Positions 33,707 to 35,065 of a stretch of DNA of 35,065 nt are shown in pieces (the stretch's first letter is position 1; every line of letters begins with the position of its first letter). Origin of the DNA: JBHHYR01 sp046757585. Its GTDB lineage: Bacteria; Desulfobacterota; Binatia; HRBIN30. A model generated the notes under the pieces. That model searched no databases. It saw nothing but the letters and a program-made list of their open reading frames with translations, and had not been told where the DNA came from. The stretch spans positions 1-35,065 of the forward strand of contig JBHHYR010000015.1 of assembly GCA_046757585.1 (NCBI GenBank), given 5' to 3'. Both the position numbers and the translations under genes were made by a program.

Positions 33707-33955
33707 TCAGAAGTTGCCAGGATGCGCCGGTTGTCTGAACCACGCGCGTGGATTGAGGAGAAATGGAAGAATGGAGATTTTGAGCATGTGCCGCAGGATC
33801 ATCAGCAAGTCCCGGTGACTCAGCCCGCCGCGAATCTTCCAGCGGACCGGCTGTGTCGTTTGCATCTCCATGATCAAGTAGTCACCTTTGCGGCGCATCG
33901 AGACGATCTCCGCTACCAGTTCTGCCTTTCCCAACCCCGTCGATCTCATCAACAT
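33707..33955 (-). CDS. Small hypothetical protein at the head of the oxidoreductase array
   Basis: An 82-residue basic protein, MLMRSTGLGKAELVAEIVSM and onward, of no family I recognise. The segment GDYLIMEMQTTQPVRWKIRG looks like two beta strands, followed by a helix with a hydrophobic stretch (LLMILRHMLKISILPFLL) that could contact membrane. The ATG at 33955 has GGGGTGAG about 7 nt upstream. It is in line with the array, 109 nt before the first flavoprotein gene and 99 nt after the DUF2059-like gene. Confidence 0.5.
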   Translation of the reverse strand: MLMRSTGLGKAELVAEIVSMRRKGDYLIMEMQTTQPVRWKIRGGLSHRDLLMILRHMLKISILPFLLNPRAWFRQPAHPGNF

Positions 33956-34054
33956 GGTCTGCTCACCCCTGTACGAATCCCGTACCTGTCGCTGGCTGTC
34001 CGAGCCTCAGCGTTCCACGGCTCAGCTCCCTCCATATGCCAAGCCTCCGGAGCG

Positions 34055-34396
34055 TCACGCGGACGTCGTCAGGTACGTCGCCAAGATCCGGCTCATAATG
34101 TCCGCGGTCAGCGCACGCGCTTTCTTGAGTGCGGGATTGGAATGCAGCACGATCAAGTCGTCCAACTCTTCGTCGGTGAAGATGTCAGCGTACACCTGTT
34201 CGGTTATGTCGATCGCTTGCTGAAACTCTTTCTGGTACTCCCCCTTCGCACGTCTGAGGTCGGTTGCGAAGCGCGTGTCTCCCTCCTTGTCGGCCTTGGC
34301 AATGAAATAGGTCAGGGTATACTCGACGATGCTCGAGTAATGCTCGTGGGACGCTGATTCCTTCAGAAACTGCCTGGCCTTTTCTCTGCTTGCCAT
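34055..34396 (-). CDS. DUF2059-like helical protein, first gene of the array
   Basis: A 113-residue helical protein. Its second half, VYADIFTDEELDDLIVLHSN followed by PALKKARAL, has the FTxEELxxLIxFYxSPxGxK pattern of DUF2059 proteins. There is no signal peptide, unlike many DUF2059 proteins. The ATG at 34396 is preceded by AGGGGATAGGG. It is the most upstream gene of the minus-strand run and faces the repeat-rich non-coding tract where the operon promoter should lie. Its role is unknown; a regulatory or scaffold partner for the flavoproteins is only a guess. Confidence 0.6.
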   Translation of the reverse strand: MASREKARQFLKESASHEHYSSIVEYTLTYFIAKADKEGDTRFATDLRRAKGEYQKEFQQAIDITEQVYADIFTDEELDDLIVLHSNPALKKARALTADIMSRILATYLTTSA

Positions 34397-35065
34397 CCCT
34401 ATCCCCTGTTCTACTACTGTCGAGAATCTTCGCGTGGCGCGCGAATTTCAGTCTCGTCATTCCCGCGGAGGCGGGAATCCATCGCCGTCCCGCGTCGCGG
34501 CCCCGCCCCATCTGGATGCCCGCCCCACGCTTTCGCGGGGGCAGGCTTTGAAGATTGCCGGCATGACGGAACACGGATCATGGGTAGGGTTGCGGGCGTC
34601 AGCCCGCGCAGGGTGACGGGTCTCTCCTCGTGGCTGTTGACTCTGGCGAGCGTCGATGATGCGCACCAGCTTCCTTCTCCCGGATGGGAGAAGGTGGGGA
34701 TGAGAAATTGGCGCAGCCCCCCTCGATCTTTTCTTCCTCCGCGCCTCTGCCCGCCCCACGGAGCACACAGCAAGGTCGCCTGCGGCAGCATCGCATCCCC
34801 CTCACCCTGACCCTCTCCCATCCGGGTGAGGGAACTGAGGAGCGGAGAGGGGATTGAGGAGCGCGCTCGCATCGGGCCCTGTCGGGGAAAGGACACCCTC
34901 GCCGCAGCCGGCTCCGTGTCCAGAAACCCCAGATATGGGTAAAGACGAGCTTTGCCAACGGGGGACCGATATCGCTCCTTCCCCCTTTGACAAAGGGGGA
35001 CCGAGGGGGTTTTTGCGATGCGCCATCGAATCCCCCCTCCTTTGCGAAAGGAGGGGACCCGTGGT
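34397..35065. repeat. Non-coding tract of palindromic dispersed repeats
   Basis: No gene is supported here. Four kinds of palindrome occur in sequence: ATTCCCGC/GCGGGAAT at 34459-34478; CCTTCTCCC/GGGAGAAGG at 34673-34694; CCCTCACCC/GGGTGAGGG at 34799-34832; and CCCCCTTTG/CAAAGGGGG at 34981-34999, followed by a short T-run. They resemble the intergenic repeat families found in many copies in various proteobacterial genomes. The final 25 nt match 248-272 exactly. The array promoter probably lies near 34400-34460, but no consensus was recognised. Confidence 0.7.

Noticed and set aside
34440..35065. CRISPR-like array in the right-hand repeat tract
   Set aside because: The palindromes differ from one another in sequence and spacing and have no regular repeat-spacer pattern.

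Overview
The window is GC-rich bacterial chromosome with most genes on the minus strand. Myxococcus-type cysteine-rich repeats in a large secreted protein, GH38 and GH5-like glycosidases, a P450, several toxin-antitoxin relics and dispersed palindromic intergenic repeats suggest an uncultured delta-proteobacterial-like lineage (Myxococcota, Binatota or a neighbour). That placement is inferred from gene content. No rRNA, tRNA or phylogenetic marker is present to confirm it, and no CRISPR array or intact mobile element was seen.

Layout. 1-420: intergenic, with copies of a dispersed repeat also found at the far right end. 421-1844: a toxin-antitoxin graveyard, holding an RHH antitoxin with a frameshifted PIN (VapC) toxin, a shortened DUF4258 protein overlapping a YgiT-type zinc-finger protein, and a BrnT/IS66 chimeric remnant. 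1920-10512 (minus): a metabolic block of GH38 alpha-mannosidase, CoxE-like VWA protein, M19 membrane dipeptidase, cytochrome P450, HCxxGKDRTG tyrosine phosphatase and M20 metallopeptidase. 10760-11845 (plus): a GH5-like glycosidase, divergent from the GH38 gene. 11970-15176 (minus): an intact PAS histidine kinase, a small hypothetical ORF, and a membrane histidine kinase broken by two frameshifts. 15827-19298 (plus): a large secreted VWA/cysteine-repeat protein and a stand-alone CheY-like response regulator. 19728-34396 (minus): the notable part, described next. 34397-35065: a non-coding tract of palindromic repeats.

The notable region is a 14.7-kb, apparently single transcription unit. It begins (right end) with two small proteins, one DUF2059-like. 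Eight consecutive paralogous FAD-dependent oxidoreductases of the phytoene-desaturase/PYROXD2-like superfamily (COG1233 type) follow, interrupted only by a small ferritin-like protein with a complete di-iron ligand pattern. The paralogues fall by eye into subfamilies: a 490-aa pair, two interleaved 550-560-aa and 570-aa types arranged as a duplicated two-gene unit, a 542-aa relative and a divergent 575-aa member. No phytoene synthase, prenyltransferase or cyclase is present, so this does not look like an ordinary carotenoid operon. I infer a multi-step or multi-subunit dehydrogenation/isomerisation system acting on a hydrophobic (terpenoid-like or other polyunsaturated) substrate. The third and fifth oxidoreductase genes from the left share a 101-nt block of perfect identity inside otherwise diverged sequence, which points to gene conversion within the array.
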